A stretch of 64,000 bases of DNA from Tipula vernalis. Lineage: Eukaryota > Arthropoda > Insecta > Diptera > Tipulidae. The number at the start of each line of letters is the position of its first letter. Position 1 is the first letter of the stretch. Shown here piece by piece: positions 1 through 13,229 of this stretch. The stretch spans positions 306,819,236-306,883,235 of the forward strand of contig OY282560.1 of the NCBI GenBank assembly GCA_958295665.1, written 5' to 3'. The notes beneath the pieces are model-generated. The model saw only the letters and a list, made by a program, of their open reading frames with translations. It was not told the DNA's origin and searched no databases. Position numbers and translations under genes: made by a program.

Positions 1-2266
1 GTGAATTTTTTTTTTTAGTTTTGTATTTAAGCAACAGCAAAAAAAAATAACACAAGAAAAACGAGAAAACTAACAAAAGATTTCGTTTGATAAATAATTT
101 GAGGTGAATAGTTTCGTTTTTATTTTTTGGAAGGAAGAACTTGAGTAGACATCTTTAATATGTATATCTATCTATATATGTATATACAAGAAAACGAGAA
201 AATGTTGGTGGCTTGAAAATGTATAATATCAATGACCTTGAAATAATAAGTACTTACAAGAATCCAACTATTTATTTTTCTTACACTCAACGTCATTAAA
301 ATATACTTGGCACAATAATATTAAATAAAAATAAAATTCTATAAAACAACAACAAGAAAAATTTTAATAATCATACACGACAAAATCAACTCAAGAACTG
401 AAAGTTTGTTCTTTTTTTCATTTTAAAAAATAAGTCCATGTATAAATACACAAAAAAAAAAACACAGCCCAACGCAACCCATAAACTTTCAACTCTAACC
501 ACTGTAACATAAACCACCTTATTCAAAACAAAAAACCACCATTCAATTTCAACTCTATATCTCGCATTTTTACTATTCATCCCTCATACCCAATAAAGCA
601 TTATTTTCTATATATAGAAAAAAGTATAATAAAAACTTTGGGATTGGAGAATAGAGAAAATTGTATATTCTTCTCTACAAAATGAAAAACGAAAAAAAAA
701 AATAATCATAATAATAAAAATGTAGGTATGTATCTCTATATGTTTTATCGTGTAGAATGTTTTTTTTTTATCCAAATTGTATATTTCGACCAACCACCAG
801 AGAAAATTTCATTCGCAATATTGATTTTATAAATATAAAAACCATTTTTCTGTTATTTACCTAAAAATAAATACATAGTCTGGATGATAAATCTAAACGC
901 TAACAAAATGTATCACGAAATGTAACCTTTATGGAGCTAAATTATCCCAATTATACCTAAACCGCGTTCCAGTAATCATAAAAATCCAAGAAAAGTCCAA
1001 GAAAAGTTTGAAAAAAAAATCAATACCATTAGGAACGTAGGGCAAGTTCTCCAAATTCATTCATAAATTATCATATTTTTACGTACCAAACATGGAAAAA
1101 CTAAAGTAAAAATACTAAAAAAAGACAACGCCTTTTCAGAATTTTCTTTGTCAAAATACATAAAAAAAAAATCTATACGTAATTTTACACTAAAACCTCT
1201 CCATTTATAACCCTACTTTAGCATTAAATTTAAAAAAAAATAAGAAAAAAAACAACCAAATAATTTTGTACAGAAAAATTCAAGAAAAACAACAAATACA
1301 ATCACACAATTTACTTAAAATATATAAACCTTTTTTATTTCTTTTGTTCAGTTTTTCTTATATAAATACTCAAGTATATAAGAATATTTTATGTACATTT
1401 CTAATACATACTGTACATATAAAAAAAAAAAAAAAAAAAAAAAATTATGAGAAATAATTAAAACAAAACATTTTGCAAAAAAAAAAAAATCGAATTCGAA
1501 AGTTTTATAATTTACCTATTTTTCGTATTGCCACATTAGAAAACCGAACAAAATTATAAAAATAAAACAAAATGACGTGTTAATTATACATATATTCTTA
1601 TTTTATGGTCAATTTACGATTGGATATAATACAGAGATTAAAAGTAGTAGTAGTTTTTTTTTTTTAATAAAACAATCTAGTTTAATCAAGAATTTGTGCG
1701 AATTAAACCTGATCTTTAAATTACAAAAATTATTACCAACAGAAGAAGAAAACAAAAAATTCAAAGTCACAAAAATGGCTTTCAAGGTGCATCAAATATT
1801 TTTTATTTATGGTAGCACACAAAATACAGCAACAGAAGAAACCAGAAAGCATAATAAACACAACATACATCGTATCATGTTCTAAAATATATCGGAAATT
1901 AGTAAGAGAGCATGTTCAGTAGGAAAAAAAAGAATAGAAAACAACAAATATTTATATATAATACAGTCAAGAGCTTTTATGTATTTTTTTAAGCTATTAT
2001 CCATTATTCCCTGTGGTTGGTATAAGTTGATATTTTTTTATAAATTCCGATTAAAATAATTCAGAATTTAAACACGTCAAAAGTGTGATTCTTAAAACTA
2101 ATTAGGAATCATATTTTGTACCATTTTTTGGGATTACTCTAAAATGAATTTGACCTATATTCGAAACCGTTTAAACTTCCTAACGTCAACATTAAAGAAA
2201 GCGAGTTAATTTAGATTGGTCGATTAGTAGTGTTATTTCGTTTTAATCATGTTGATTATAGAAGGC
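1..2266. other. AT-rich non-coding DNA
   Basis: I see no gene here. The stretch is A/T homopolymers and low-complexity sequence (for example a run of about 24 A at 1421-1444). The open frames are short and driven by poly-A or poly-T. It is consistent with insect intron or intergenic DNA. Confidence 0.6.
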
Positions 2267-2267
2267 T

Positions 2268-2352
2268 GGGTGGGATTTAATTGATACCGATGGTAGATTG
2301 AGCAGAACGCTTGCTTTATCATTCGAGGATCACCGGTTAGATTCGCGGTGGT
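2268..2352 (+). repeat. Possible tRNA-derived (SINE-like) head
   Basis: This is a GC-richer block in AT-rich DNA. It holds an A-box-like stretch at about 2290-2303 and a degenerate B-box-like stretch at 2333-2348 (ccggttagattcgcgg), spaced as in a pol III promoter. No cloverleaf or tail is evident and the B box does not fit the consensus well. It could be the head of an old SINE or chance. Confidence 0.22.
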
Positions 2353-2579
2353 GACAAGAAAAAATGTCACGATTGGGTTGTTATGTTGTAGGTGTGTGTG
2401 TGTTATGAAGGCCCAAGCCTCATACAAATTCTTTCCTCTCTTTTCTTTATTAATAATAAGTAAAGCAGTGTCCGCGATTGAGCATATTAAGGAAAAATCA
2501 AAAAATCCTAAGCACAACTTTAATCCTCTATCTAAAAAAAAGAAAACTACCACTGATTTCTACACAATTTAAATTTTTT

Positions 2580-3429
2580 GATTCCGCGATAAATGCAAAA
2601 ATTTTATCGTATTTCTAAAACTATATTTTTGATCAATTGTAAAATAAATCCAAAGGAATTTCAATGAAACTCCGATTTAAAATTATTGTTTCCTATTTTT
2701 TTGCATAGGCAGTTCTTGATTCGCGATTGATTCGCTCCCGCGGATCCTCTAATCGGCCTGATTATTGTGAAATTACCTATGATTAGCATAGTTCACATTC
2801 TTTTTCATTATTTACTGATTAAATTACTTACTACCATTAAAATATTCTAAAAACTAATATAAATTCTTCTAGCAGAGTAAGAAAATCTGGCTTACATTTT
2901 GGCTTAAAAATATCTGGCTATACATTTTGTATTTAGATGTTTCAAATAACAGACAAATTTAAATTGTTATTTTTATCTCTTAGCACCAATTATATTTCTT
3001 AAATGAGGATTTCCAAACCGGTTTCCACCTTTCGGTAAAACTGTTTATTTAGTTAATTTTCTCAATACCGAAAACAGATTTCGCATTTCTTAAAACCGGC
3101 AATTATTGTAAATTACGTGAAAATATTAAGGACAGCATCGAAAAAAAAAATCTTTTGAATTGGTGGCTGTCTTCGTTTAACATTTTCGCAGGCAAAAAGA
3201 AGATTGCTGGGTGTGCTATGACAGGCTAATTTCTCATAAAAAATACAAATAAAAACAGGATTAATGATATAAAATATGAACCCCACGAAACTTCAACTAG
3301 GTCAAAACTAAAATGAAAACTGGGAGTTGGATTTACTAGGATATAAAATAAAGGTTATAATGCAGTTCATTAGAAAATTGACACCAAATTAACTTTATTT
3401 AAATTAATGCAAATTAGGTTAGGGTCGGC
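2580..3429. other. AT-rich non-coding DNA
   Basis: No gene or clear repeat recognised. Short GC-richer patches occur near 2730-2760 and 3010-3110 (several ccggtt motifs). It leads into the LINE remnant that follows. Confidence 0.5.
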
Positions 3430-5010
3430 AGCAACCCATCGCCAACATAAAGCAACACGCCGATTCAACATTCAATGCCTTCATCAAGACAGTGCTTAAT
3501 GTGAATGAGTTTGCCACGTGATTAAACATCAACCTAGCTATAACAAAAACTATAGCGAAAATACTTGGCCTAACATTGTAGATGCGTGCAAACGTAGTGC
3601 AGCAGAGATTTGGGACTATACAGATAATCAGGGAAAATCATTGATCCGCAAGGCTACCTGGAGACAAATCGATGGACAGTACCACCATGTGAAACGCAAA
3701 GTTACGATGGCGCGAGCAGAAAAGAGAAATGTATGTAAGGAAATTGCGAGTGAAGCCGAAAAAGCCTCGGTTGTTGGAAACATGCAAGGTGTCTATTCGG
3801 CCATCAGAAAACTACCTAAATGGGGAAATACAAGATCATTTCCGCCCCTAAAAGATTGCCACCTACGAATTCTAACCATAGAGCAAGTTGTATCCCCTAT
3901 TCATTACGAGGACGAATTCATTCCGTTTAACCGTCAAGAACGCAGAAATCTCAGGCGGGCCATCTCTACGACTACATAGCAGCAGACCTCTTTAGATGCA
4001 CTCTCAGTTCTGGCATCAGGTATAACACAAATCGTACGAGAAGCGTAAACTACAAAGTTCCGGACAATTGGAAAAACGACATGATCAATAAGAAGTTAAC
4101 ATGATCTAAAAAGTGCTCGCTCTAATCATACTTGATAGTAACTCACCAACTGTATAGTGCTAAGACGTGAACAAGCTGCTTCAGGCCGAATCTTTACTGC
4201 GTCAACCATATCAACATAATCCGCATTAGAGAAGAACAGTAGAATGGAATTCGCCATTTTATCTCCTTTTCGTCGGTTTCGAAAAAGAATTCGATATGAT
4301 TTTGGAAGATGCCATTTAGAGCGCTCTAGAAAATCTTGGTATCCCGAATATCATATAACCTCATCCGTAAATTTTATATTAAGGGCACCTGCAGATCCCG
4401 CTTCAAATGCAAAGAAAGCACCCCATCAAAAAAGGAGTTCGAAAAGTGTCCTTATCACATACTTTTTCCGGACGTTCTTGACAGCGTTAATGGGATAAAC
4501 TAATAACGATGCACCTAACGACATCCAACAGCGCCCGTATCAACAACTCAACGATTTAGACTAAGCAGATGACAGCTATCTCATGTCATACACATTTGCC
4601 GCATTGAAGAAAAACTAGAGACGAGCTGTCAACGCTAAGAAGGTTGGGTTGAAGATGAACATCCGCAAAATTAAATTGATGCAGAACGTGGGTACCGTTC
4701 GTACCCAAAGTTATTGAGCATGGATAACGTGAATATTGAAGACGTAGGTAATTTCTGCTACCTAGGTTATGACAAATGGCAGCATTGAGGCGAACTTACT
4801 ACCCCGCATCAAAAAGGCCCGTCAGGCGGACAACTCACTGGGGAAAGTTTGGCGTACACCGAGCGTTCTAATCACAAATTCAGCATATTCAATAGAAGCG
4901 TAAAATCGAGATTTAGAGTTACGGATCAATTATCCAAGGGACTCTAGGTCTTCACCAATAAATGTCTGAGAAGGATTATGAATATCTTCTGGCCAGACTG
5001 GATTATCAAT
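3430..5010 (+). pseudogene. Decayed LINE: endonuclease/RT linker and reverse transcriptase
   Basis: This is a relic of a non-LTR retrotransposon polyprotein whose intact form nicks DNA and copies its RNA at the nick. The longest open piece is 3518-3979 (153 aa). It matches the basic linker after the endonuclease, with 'RKATWRQIDGQ', a K/R-rich stretch and 'ASEAEKASVVGNMQGVYSAI'. Downstream, in shifting frames, come an RT-like 'LLFVGFEKEFD' near 4270 (G where a catalytic Asp is expected), 'LENLGIPNII' near 4330, an ADD box near 4570 whose preceding Tyr codon is a stop, 'NFCYLGY' near 4750, and the RT C-terminal 'CLRRIMNIFWPDWI' near 4965-5005. Stops and frameshifts rule out function. The endonuclease core and both ends are missing. 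The motif set suits the craniofacial-protein-2-like insect LINEs, but I cannot fix the clade. Confidence 0.85.
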
Positions 5011-5163
5011 CAAATTTATTTTGAAAATTATTATTTAGTTTCATTAAATAATACTAATCTCTTAATAGGGATTTACATATTTCCAAAGCTTAAAATTTTA
5101 AGACCAATAAAACCGATTTTACTCAAATTACAAAACGGAAAAACCGGTTTTGTAATTTTTTTA

Positions 5164-5878
5164 AATATTGCAATCCCTACTCTTAAATAGCCCTTCGAAA
5201 TCGAAATTGCCGAATTTAAGAAGACCAACAAAGTACTGCCGAATTTAATAAAATTGCCAACAACATATTCGTTTAATTTTTTGAGCTTTCCTTGGAATGT
5301 TAAAATTCACGAAATTGGAATAATCCAATGAAAAATATAGCTCATAAAAGTTAAGAACTTAAACTTGAATTTCACCCAAAACCTAAACTGGTGGGATGTC
5401 AAAATTCATTTAACTTTCCAACAATTTTAAATTTGAATTATTACACAACAATTAAACAGTCAAGATTTGATTTTTATAAATAGAATAAGTTAAAGGACTG
5501 CAATGAAATTTAGCATGGGTAGCTGCGACATTTATCTAATTAAAAAAAATGTATAACACATAAACGGAGCCATGGAACCAAAGATAAACTATTATAAAGC
5601 TTGATAATGTCATAGCATATTAACTATAAATTTACAAATGTGATATTGAGATTTTAGCTACCACTGATCCAGTTCTAAGAGTCTCAGGTTGGTGTTCTCT
5701 ATCTCGAATATGACGTCCAAATAGACCGCATAAATATTCAATGGGATTGAGATGGGGACTACATGATGGCCAATTCGTATTATTAATATTTCTGTCTGCC
5801 AGACACTCAGTCACTATCCTAGTAGAATAAGCAGTACTCCGTCTTCTTGTTACCGCTCTCCAGAACTTCATTAATGTA
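5164..5878. repeat. Tandem duplication, copy 1 (715 bp)
   Basis: This is the first of two adjacent copies with an offset of exactly 715 bases. By eye the copies differ at about four positions, so the duplication is recent or partly homogenised. The unit carries the 3' end of a Tc1-like transposase relic on the minus strand (5632-5878) and about 470 bases of unknown AT-rich sequence. Confidence 0.93.
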
Positions 5879-5900
5879 AATATTGCAATCCCTACTCTTA
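5632..5900 (-). pseudogene. Tc1-like transposase C-terminus, copy 1
   Basis: The minus strand encodes a short Tc1-family tail: 'AYSTRIVTECL', then 'NNTNWPSCSPHLNPIEYLC' (the DDE-type 'NPIE' box with the third catalytic Glu), then 'GRHIRDREHQ', stopping at about 5632. Just upstream, pieces of the strand after the first catalytic Asp ('YINEVLE') and of the second-Asp strand ('QEDG') sit in the other two frames, so internal deletions and frameshifts have fused them. Most of the transposase is absent. It cannot encode an active enzyme. Confidence 0.8.
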
Positions 5901-6593
5901 AATAGCCCTTCGAAATCGAAATTGCCGAATTTAAGAAGACCAACAAAGTACTGCCGAATTTAATAAAATTACCAACAACATATTCGTTTAATTTTTTTAG
6001 CTTTCCTTGGAATGTTAAAATTCACGAAATTGGAATAATCCAATGAAAAATATAGCTCATAAAAGTTAAGAACTCAAACTTGAATTTCACCCAAAACCTA
6101 AACTGGTGGGATGTCAAAATTCATTTAACTTTCCAACAATTTTAAATTTGAATTATTACACAACAATTAAACAGTCAAGATTTGATTTTTATAAATAGAA
6201 TAAGTTAAAGGACTGCAATGAAATTTAGCATGGGTAGCTGCGACATTTATCTAATTAAAAAAAATGTATAACACATAAACGGAGCCATGGAACCAAAGAT
6301 AAACTATTATAAAGCTTGATAATGTCATAGCATATTAACTATAAATTTACAAATGTGATATTGAGATTTTAGCTACCACTGATCCAGTTCTAAGAGTCTG
6401 AGGTTGGTGTTCTCTATCTCGAATATGACGTCCAAATAGACCGCATAAATATTCAATGGGATTGAGATGGGGACTACATGATGGCCAATTCGTATTATTA
6501 ATATTTCTGTCTGCCAGACACTCAGTCACTATCCTAGTAGAATAAGCAGTACTCCGTCTTCTTGTTACCGCTCTCCAGAACTTCATTAATGTA
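5879..6593. repeat. Tandem duplication, copy 2 (715 bp)
   Basis: Second copy of the unit. It ends at ...ttaatgta, the same string that joins copy 1 to copy 2, so the copies meet head to tail without a spacer. There is no flanking target-site duplication, which argues for unequal exchange or replication slippage rather than transposition. An assembly duplication is also possible. Confidence 0.93.
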
Positions 6594-6610
6594 GCGCTGG
6601 TCATTCAACG
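6347..6610 (-). pseudogene. Tc1-like transposase C-terminus, copy 2
   Basis: Same relic as in the first tandem copy, with 'SPHLNPIEYLC' and the same frameshifts, ending at about 6347. Because identical lesions occur in both copies, the gene was already dead when the 715-bp unit was duplicated. To the right, from about 6594, the transposase similarity stops abruptly. Confidence 0.8.
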
Positions 6611-6814
6611 AGTCGTTTCGTAATATGATGAGCCATTTAACCCTTATAACTATCCGGGTAGCCACTTAATTTTAAAATGCTCGTAAAATTTTCAATTTTT
6701 GGTTCTAACTTGTCGATACTCTTAAAATGACTATCTTTTAACGATTTTCGATTACAAGCTACGACACTAATATTTTGATTCTTTTGTTCTAAAACCGAAT
6801 ACTGCGAATAAAAT

Positions 6815-6850
6815 TCCTCGGTAGTATAGTAATTAGTATCACCTTGAACT
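6815..6850 (+). repeat. tRNA-Asp-like 5' half, copy 1 (pseudo)
   Basis: The sequence tcctcggtagtatagt resembles the acceptor and D-arm half of an insect tRNA-Asp, including the A box. The similarity ends after about 35 bases; no anticodon stem, T arm or B box follows. It is a fragment, not a working tRNA gene. Confidence 0.45.
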
Positions 6851-6971
6851 GTTTATTGATTAATTGTTTAATGTTTATTTCATTTTAGATAAAAGCATTT
6901 AGAAGACAAATACTTACGAGGTTCATCTTGTTGTAAAGATTAAAGTTGTGAATTTCTGAAATAAAAAATAA

Positions 6972-7010
6972 TCCTCGATAGTATAGTGGTCAGTATCCCC
7001 GTTTTAAACG
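6972..7010 (+). repeat. tRNA-Asp-like 5' half, copy 2 (pseudo)
   Basis: tcctcgatagtatagtggtc followed by agtatccccg matches the tRNA-Asp 5' half better than the copy 157 bases upstream. The anticodon region is replaced by the short palindrome ccgttttaaacgg, and there is no T arm. Two such halves so close together suggest a tRNA-derived repeat or duplicated tRNA debris. Confidence 0.55.
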
Positions 7011-10000
7011 GATTACCGATAAAATGTAATTTTTATTCATCAAAGTAAGTGGACAAGAAATGGAATTATTGATGCTAATTATTTACAGATGTATATTGAA
7101 GTTTATCTTCCCGACAAGCAAAAATTGTCGGAAGGTTTAAGTAAATAAATAAAATAATCTAGAAAAAACAAAATAAAGTTTAATAAAATTATAAATAAAT
7201 AATCAAGCAAATATACAGTTTGGTAAGTCATCATCCCCACAACCAATTCAAATTAATTCATTTATCCAATTTTATAAATACATTTAGTTTTTGTTCTAAC
7301 CCAGTTAAAAAAATATCATAAAATGTCGTTTTCTGAGCGAATGATCAAACACATTTTTCGAACGACGTAATACTGTAAAAATTTATTTTGCTCAAAAATG
7401 TCAACAAATGTTTTTAAATAAGAAGCAAGGAACGAAAATAAAAGTAAAATTATTTTATTTCCAAACAGTTCACAAATAATTATGATAAGCACAGAAATCT
7501 ACTCATTGAAGTATTTGAATCGATGAATTTAATAAGAAAAATACTAATACATTTCTTCTTTGTCTTTCTTTGCGATAAATGATCGAACATTTTTTTTTCC
7601 TTCAACTCAATATATTTAGCTCTGTTATTACAATTAAATGTATATAAAAAAATTCTGAGCAAAAAGTATATATTATATTATACAAAAATTATGTATTTTT
7701 TTATCAAAATGGCTGAAAATATAAACATTTTTATTCAAGGCCTTTTGTTTATTCTTTTTTGTAATTTAATTTAAATGAAGTTTGAGAACAAAATTGATTT
7801 CTTCTTTTATATGTATATAAAAATGTGTACATAGCATTAGCAAAATTAACAAACGAAGTAAGGGTTAAGAAGTAAAACACAATTATAAAACTATGTATGA
7901 ACATACCTGAAAAAGAGATGGATTCTGATAAATTGTGTGTATGTGCAAAACAAAATTGAACTATTTATTCAAAATTATGGTACGTGATAAGACGAGAATA
8001 TGAAACGTGAATCACATAAATATTCTGATAGTAAAATACAGTTCGTCGTATTTTTTTGTTTACCTAAAACTACATTCTTGTTTCAGAGCCCCTTGAGGGA
8101 TTCATAATAATAAACACATTTAATAAAACAAAAAAATTCTCAGTTTATGGTGTCAAAAATCATGTGATTCACATTAAACATTTACCATGTTGCCCCTAAA
8201 ACACAAAATTCCAATAGACAAATTATTAAATAAAAAAATAAAAAAATTAATTCAAAATAAATATTACGGCAACACGGAGAGTCATGCGTTTTATTTTTAT
8301 TTCAATTCTATATCAGTAGTAATAATATGAAAGAAAAGAAAAACAACAAAAAAGAAGAAAAAAAAAACAATTTTTTATATTTTTATTTTGGTATCAACGA
8401 ACGCTATATTCATATACACATTTATATAAAAATGTGTTATATAAACACACAGCAAGCAAGTATGACGATGTAAACATAACTTGATTGCAAAGCAAAAGTA
8501 GCAGCAACCTTCTGATCAGCTGTCCGGATACTATGTTGCCAGATTAAATGAGAGAATAGAACTAGCACACAAAACAAAACGAAAAAAAAAAAAAAAACGA
8601 AACGTCATACTGTATTGAACGGAATTTCGTGTATATATTGTATTGTATAATCGTGTTTAAATTTAGTATTTGTGCACGTTTTTTATATTTTAATATCATT
8701 TTTGTACTCTTTTACTCTCTAATTGAAAAATAAAAAATAAAAATAAAGAGAATTTAAAAGAATATATGAACTGAGCGCAATCGTACTTCAAACCATCTAC
8801 AAATGTGTTAGTCGTATATGTATACAAACCGTCTGATCGACGAAATTGTGTTGGCGGTATTTTATTCGGTCGATTTTTTTTTTACTTTTCATGTATATAA
8901 TATAAACATCAGCCAGACATTGTCGGGACAGGCAAACATGCTTACTTACATATTTAACGCAATATAATACCACTGTGTATATATATATATATATATATAT
9001 ACATAAAATACAATAAACGGAGCGAAAACATAATATAAAAGTCAGTCAGTAACCTGCATTTGAACAGTTCGGATGGAATACTCGGTGTAAAATATTTTTA
9101 TATTTTATTATTATATTTTACGCAAAATAAATCGTGAAAATTATATTTAACGAAAATATATAGTGATTTAATTTTTTGTTTGTGAAATAAATTTAAATTG
9201 CTACACCACAGCCAAATTGAAAGAGGCAAAAATCCGTATTGTTGTTTTATTAAATTGAAACAAGGACATGCGCTTCTTTTTCAAATTTAATAAATTTTAC
9301 TTTAAATAAAATGTACAAAAATTAAATTCGCAAAACAATTTTTTTTTTTTTTTGTGTAATTTTTATGTTTTCAATTTAATTAAAATTAAAAGAGAACGTT
9401 CCAATTTTTTCTTGCTTGCCAAAATGGCGAAAATATTATTTTTTTAAGTTACTAACCTTGAATTAAAATTTAAATATTTGATTTATTTTTTGTCAATTGT
9501 TTAAAGCACAAACTGGAATTCAATCAACACTTTCGATTCTGACAAGAATTTTACAAAGTTAAAACCATTTAAATTTAATGACATGTGGCAACACTTAAGA
9601 TTATCGATATTTGTTGTGATGGATTAAGTTTAGTATTTATTCAATGAATTTTAAAAGATTAAAAAAAAAAAAAGAATTTTTTATAATGGGTGTTTCAAAA
9701 ATGTTTTGTGAGTTTTCCATCGCATTGTTTTTTTTTTTTCTTCAGTTCTTTATGTTTTTCAGAGTGAGATAAAAAAGTGAAAATAGGAAAAATGAAATCT
9801 GGAAAGTCTTTATGCATAATTTGCTAGCAGTAATTGTATGGTGATGTTGTAAATTTTTGTGGTCAATTGAAAAAATATACAAATCAAACTTTCGATTTCA
9901 CCCAAAGAATTTTTCAAAATAATTTTTTTGAATTGCCGTCGGCGGCACGATATAACGAATAAGAAATTTTCTATAATTTTGATGAAGTTGATTATTAGAT

Positions 10001-12350
10001 TAGTTCTAACAGTTGGTTAATAAAACCGAGAACAATAAATCAAAAGCGTAATACAAAACGAATATGAAATGAACCTCAATTTAATTTATTTAAAATTAAA
10101 TGGCGGAAAGAATATAAGATTAAAACAAAATAAACTTAATAAGCAATTTTCTCATAAAACTTAATAAATAGGGTTTGACAAATGTTAAAAATGGCAAAAT
10201 ATGTATAAATGAACGTGTTATGATGTGAAATTAAATAGGAAAAATGCATTTTGATTGTATGCTGCAAATTTAAACTCATTACAAATTAATTTTTATAAGG
10301 ATAAGGAAATAGTTCGAGACTTTTTTTATATCAGATTTCCCAATGTTATTAAGAAGACTGTTTGGTAGATTTAAATATACAGTTAACAAGAAACATTTAT
10401 TTCAAAAACATTAAAAAAGCTTAGCTTAGTGTTTAAAACGTAACTAACGCGAAAATATAAACGATAAAATATTAGGTCAAACAAAAAAATAAGATTATGC
10501 GTATAATAATGTTTAATATATATAATATAAGTAGCAGAATGTTTTACCAACCCATCCATCGCTTATGTACCGTACATACTATAATAGATAGCATAAGAAA
10601 ATCTTCTTTTATGTTTTATTTTATTACCCAACTTGCTTTGTAATCAGACGAAACCAACCTTATCACATCACATCGCTCGGGCGATACTCAATCGTGCAAT
10701 TTATCTCAACTAACTAACGACTGTTTCCGATAACAACATTGCTAATTCAACTTTTACACAGCAGCAGAAAAAAAAATTGCCACAAATTCTAAAACAACGT
10801 TTTTTGTCTGTTTTGCTAGTGTGTTGTATAATTTTGGAAAAATAGCAACAAAAATATAAACTATTCCGAAAAGAAAATTATTGATCCAATATCAAATTGC
10901 TCATATGTATTTGTATTTGTTTTTTTTTAATAAACAGAGATAAAATTAAAAATATACAGTAAGTCAAAACAACTAAACAGCAAAAAATATTATGATTAGT
11001 CTTTTTTGTTGTAGTATGTTATCACTATCAGTGCGCTGAAATGATAAATGAACTGGTTGATTGGTGTCTCTCTAAAATAGTTCTATACATTATGTAAAAG
11101 ATTTTGCTTATTAAAAAAAATAAACGAGTAGCACTATAGATGACACCCGGATGATTTTCAAAAAATACCTATGCCTTTTTCATGTTATTTTAACCCATCC
11201 CGGTGTTTGTTAATTGATACTTCACTGTATTAAGAAATATATAATATAAATATAAATATATTTAAAGCAAAGTATAGAAAGAGAGTGTGTATCAAAAGCA
11301 TTATCCGTCCTCCCATTTGCCTCAGCATCATTTTTAACATAAATATACAGAAATTTCTGTTGTTGTTATGTTTGAGGTGGATGGAAAAAAAAATGAAATA
11401 AAATAAAAATGGAGAGGTCAAAATGAAATTTGTTTATACAGTATTTCTCTATATACATTTTTCTTTTTGTTCATTATGGAATTTTCCAGAATTGAAAATA
11501 TAAAACATATTTTATATACAAAAAGAAAATAAAACAGGGTGAGACAAAGTCAGATCATTTTATTAAATAAATTTATTTCGTTTTATTTAACATGCCTTAT
11601 ATGTTTTTTATATATAATAGAATTGTGTTTACATATACGTGTGTGTACATATATGAATCATATATAAATATATAAAATATACAATATAAGAATTCATGTA
11701 AACATAAAATTATTTTTAAAGATAAAACAAAAATGATTGATACTTTGATTTAAAATAATCAATAAGTATAGTCTGCAACAGTTGTATTATAATGTATATA
11801 ATGTATGAACATATCTCTGAAAAGACATGAAATTTCAGAAACTTTTTGAACGATACACACATAACACAGTGTAACAACGTATGTGAAGTTATACCAGGAT
11901 TTCATCCCAATAAATAAAAAATAAAAACTTGAATCGGGTAACGCTAGTAAAACTAGAGCCATATCTAACACATTCGCAAACACAACTAAGTATACTCCGA
12001 AACACAGCCACATCGCAAATAAAGATAACAGAACTACAAAATTATTCTTATATTATTTTATTTAGTACAATAATTTGAGCGCTTTTCTTGATTTTTTTAT
12101 TTAATATATTCAGATGCAGATATATTCAAAGAGTCATATTTCATAAATGAAATGTAATATATTTCTTTATTTTGTTGTTTGATTTTAAGGTGAATAAGCT
12201 TTCAGATAAAAATATAAAAAAGTGACCCCTGTATCAAAGGTCACCAAACATGGCATTTTTCAGAAAAAACACTTATTATTCAACAAAAAATTTAATACAA
12301 AATAAAAATGATATCATTACATAAATGAATATTCTATTCCCTTTCATATG
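7011..12350. other. Long AT-rich stretch without genes
   Basis: No gene or recognisable transposon seen in over 5 kb. The content is homopolymers, (TA)n-rich patches and short poly-A/T-driven open frames. The repeated tatatgtatat/catacat texture is typical of fly introns. It is inferred to be part of the Tlk intron downstream of the exon at 23343. Confidence 0.55.
8977..9002. repeat. (TA)n microsatellite
   Basis: About 12 uninterrupted TA units. Confidence 0.9.
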
Positions 12351-12360
12351 AGTCATCAAT

Positions 12361-13111
12361 TATTATTATTGAAGGGACATGCGGGCGATCAGCCACCTCG
12401 CACTGCGACCTAAAAGATCTATTGTGCTGGACCCTGCTTAATTATCCGTCCAGTCAATATTCAGGTTCTTAATGAATCTGACAATACTGCCTCCCGGTAC
12501 GTGATACATACTATCTGGGCTTATTGTTCTCCCTCCTAGATGTTTACTACAGCATGTAGTTCCGCTTGAAAGACGATAGCATTGGAACCCAAGGACTTCG
12601 ATAGGGTTGTCCCACTCCCGTATATTCCTACTCCTGCCCCGTATTCCGTTTGATTTTACTCTTACCAGTTGCTGGGAATTTCAAATCGTCTGTAGGTCAC
12701 CCAGCGTTACTACAGGAAGGCTAAATAAAACTGGAGGGTGCCTGGTATCCAGAGTCCGCATATTTTGGACTGATTAACATATCAGCCATTCATCCATCGG
12801 TATATGCTGTTCCACCTTAGATTAGGGTTTTTTGTCAAGGTTTTCTCCTTTAGCGCCGTACTTTAGCCTGTGCCAAATGGCCAAAAATGTGCCAAATGGC
12901 CTCAGTTATCAGTGGTTGCCACGAGGAGGCAGCACGTACACTTGCGAATTGTGAGCAGGTTACCCCTTACACAATTGTACCCATCATGCAGCTGCCCCTA
13001 ATGACAAGACCAGAACAGCTCGCGTGATGCGCACCCTACTGGAAGGTTACGGAGCTGGTAGATTAATCTACTCAACTTTGGTCCCCCCCCTCCAATAGAC
13101 GCCAAACCACC
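12361..13111 (-). mobile_element. Non-autonomous retroelement with RNase H relic, copy A
   Basis: This element lies on the minus strand and is a second, inverted copy of the element at 34471-35208. It is flanked by a 10-bp target-site duplication, agtcatcaat, at 12351-12360 and 13112-13121. Read on the minus strand it starts ggtggtttggcgtctattgg and ends in (AAT)n. The half nearer the tail carries broken RNase H motifs, including 'ATVF.AELHAV', a CITDSQA-like strand with the catalytic Asp lost, and near the tail a 'CEVADRP' box like the family's closing GNExADxLA motif. It differs from copy B by scattered substitutions and a short local duplication near 12880. A variable-length duplication plus an (AAT)n tail indicates target-primed reverse transcription using another element's enzyme. 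Confidence 0.8.
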
Positions 13112-13229
13112 AGTCATCAATCAATACAATTGGTTAAGCAAACGAAAACTTTGAAAATGATTTTAAGAAAATTGAACAAATTCGGAAAACGCCGAACGGC
13201 CTCTTCGAAACCGTCCTTAGAAGGAAACA

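Noticed and set aside
1266..1885. Small open frames in poly-A rich DNA
   Set aside because: Translations are Lys/Ile/Phe/Asn-rich and simply reflect A/T tracts.
6972..7045. Functional tRNA-Asp gene
   Set aside because: No anticodon loop GTC, no T arm and no B box follow the 5' half.
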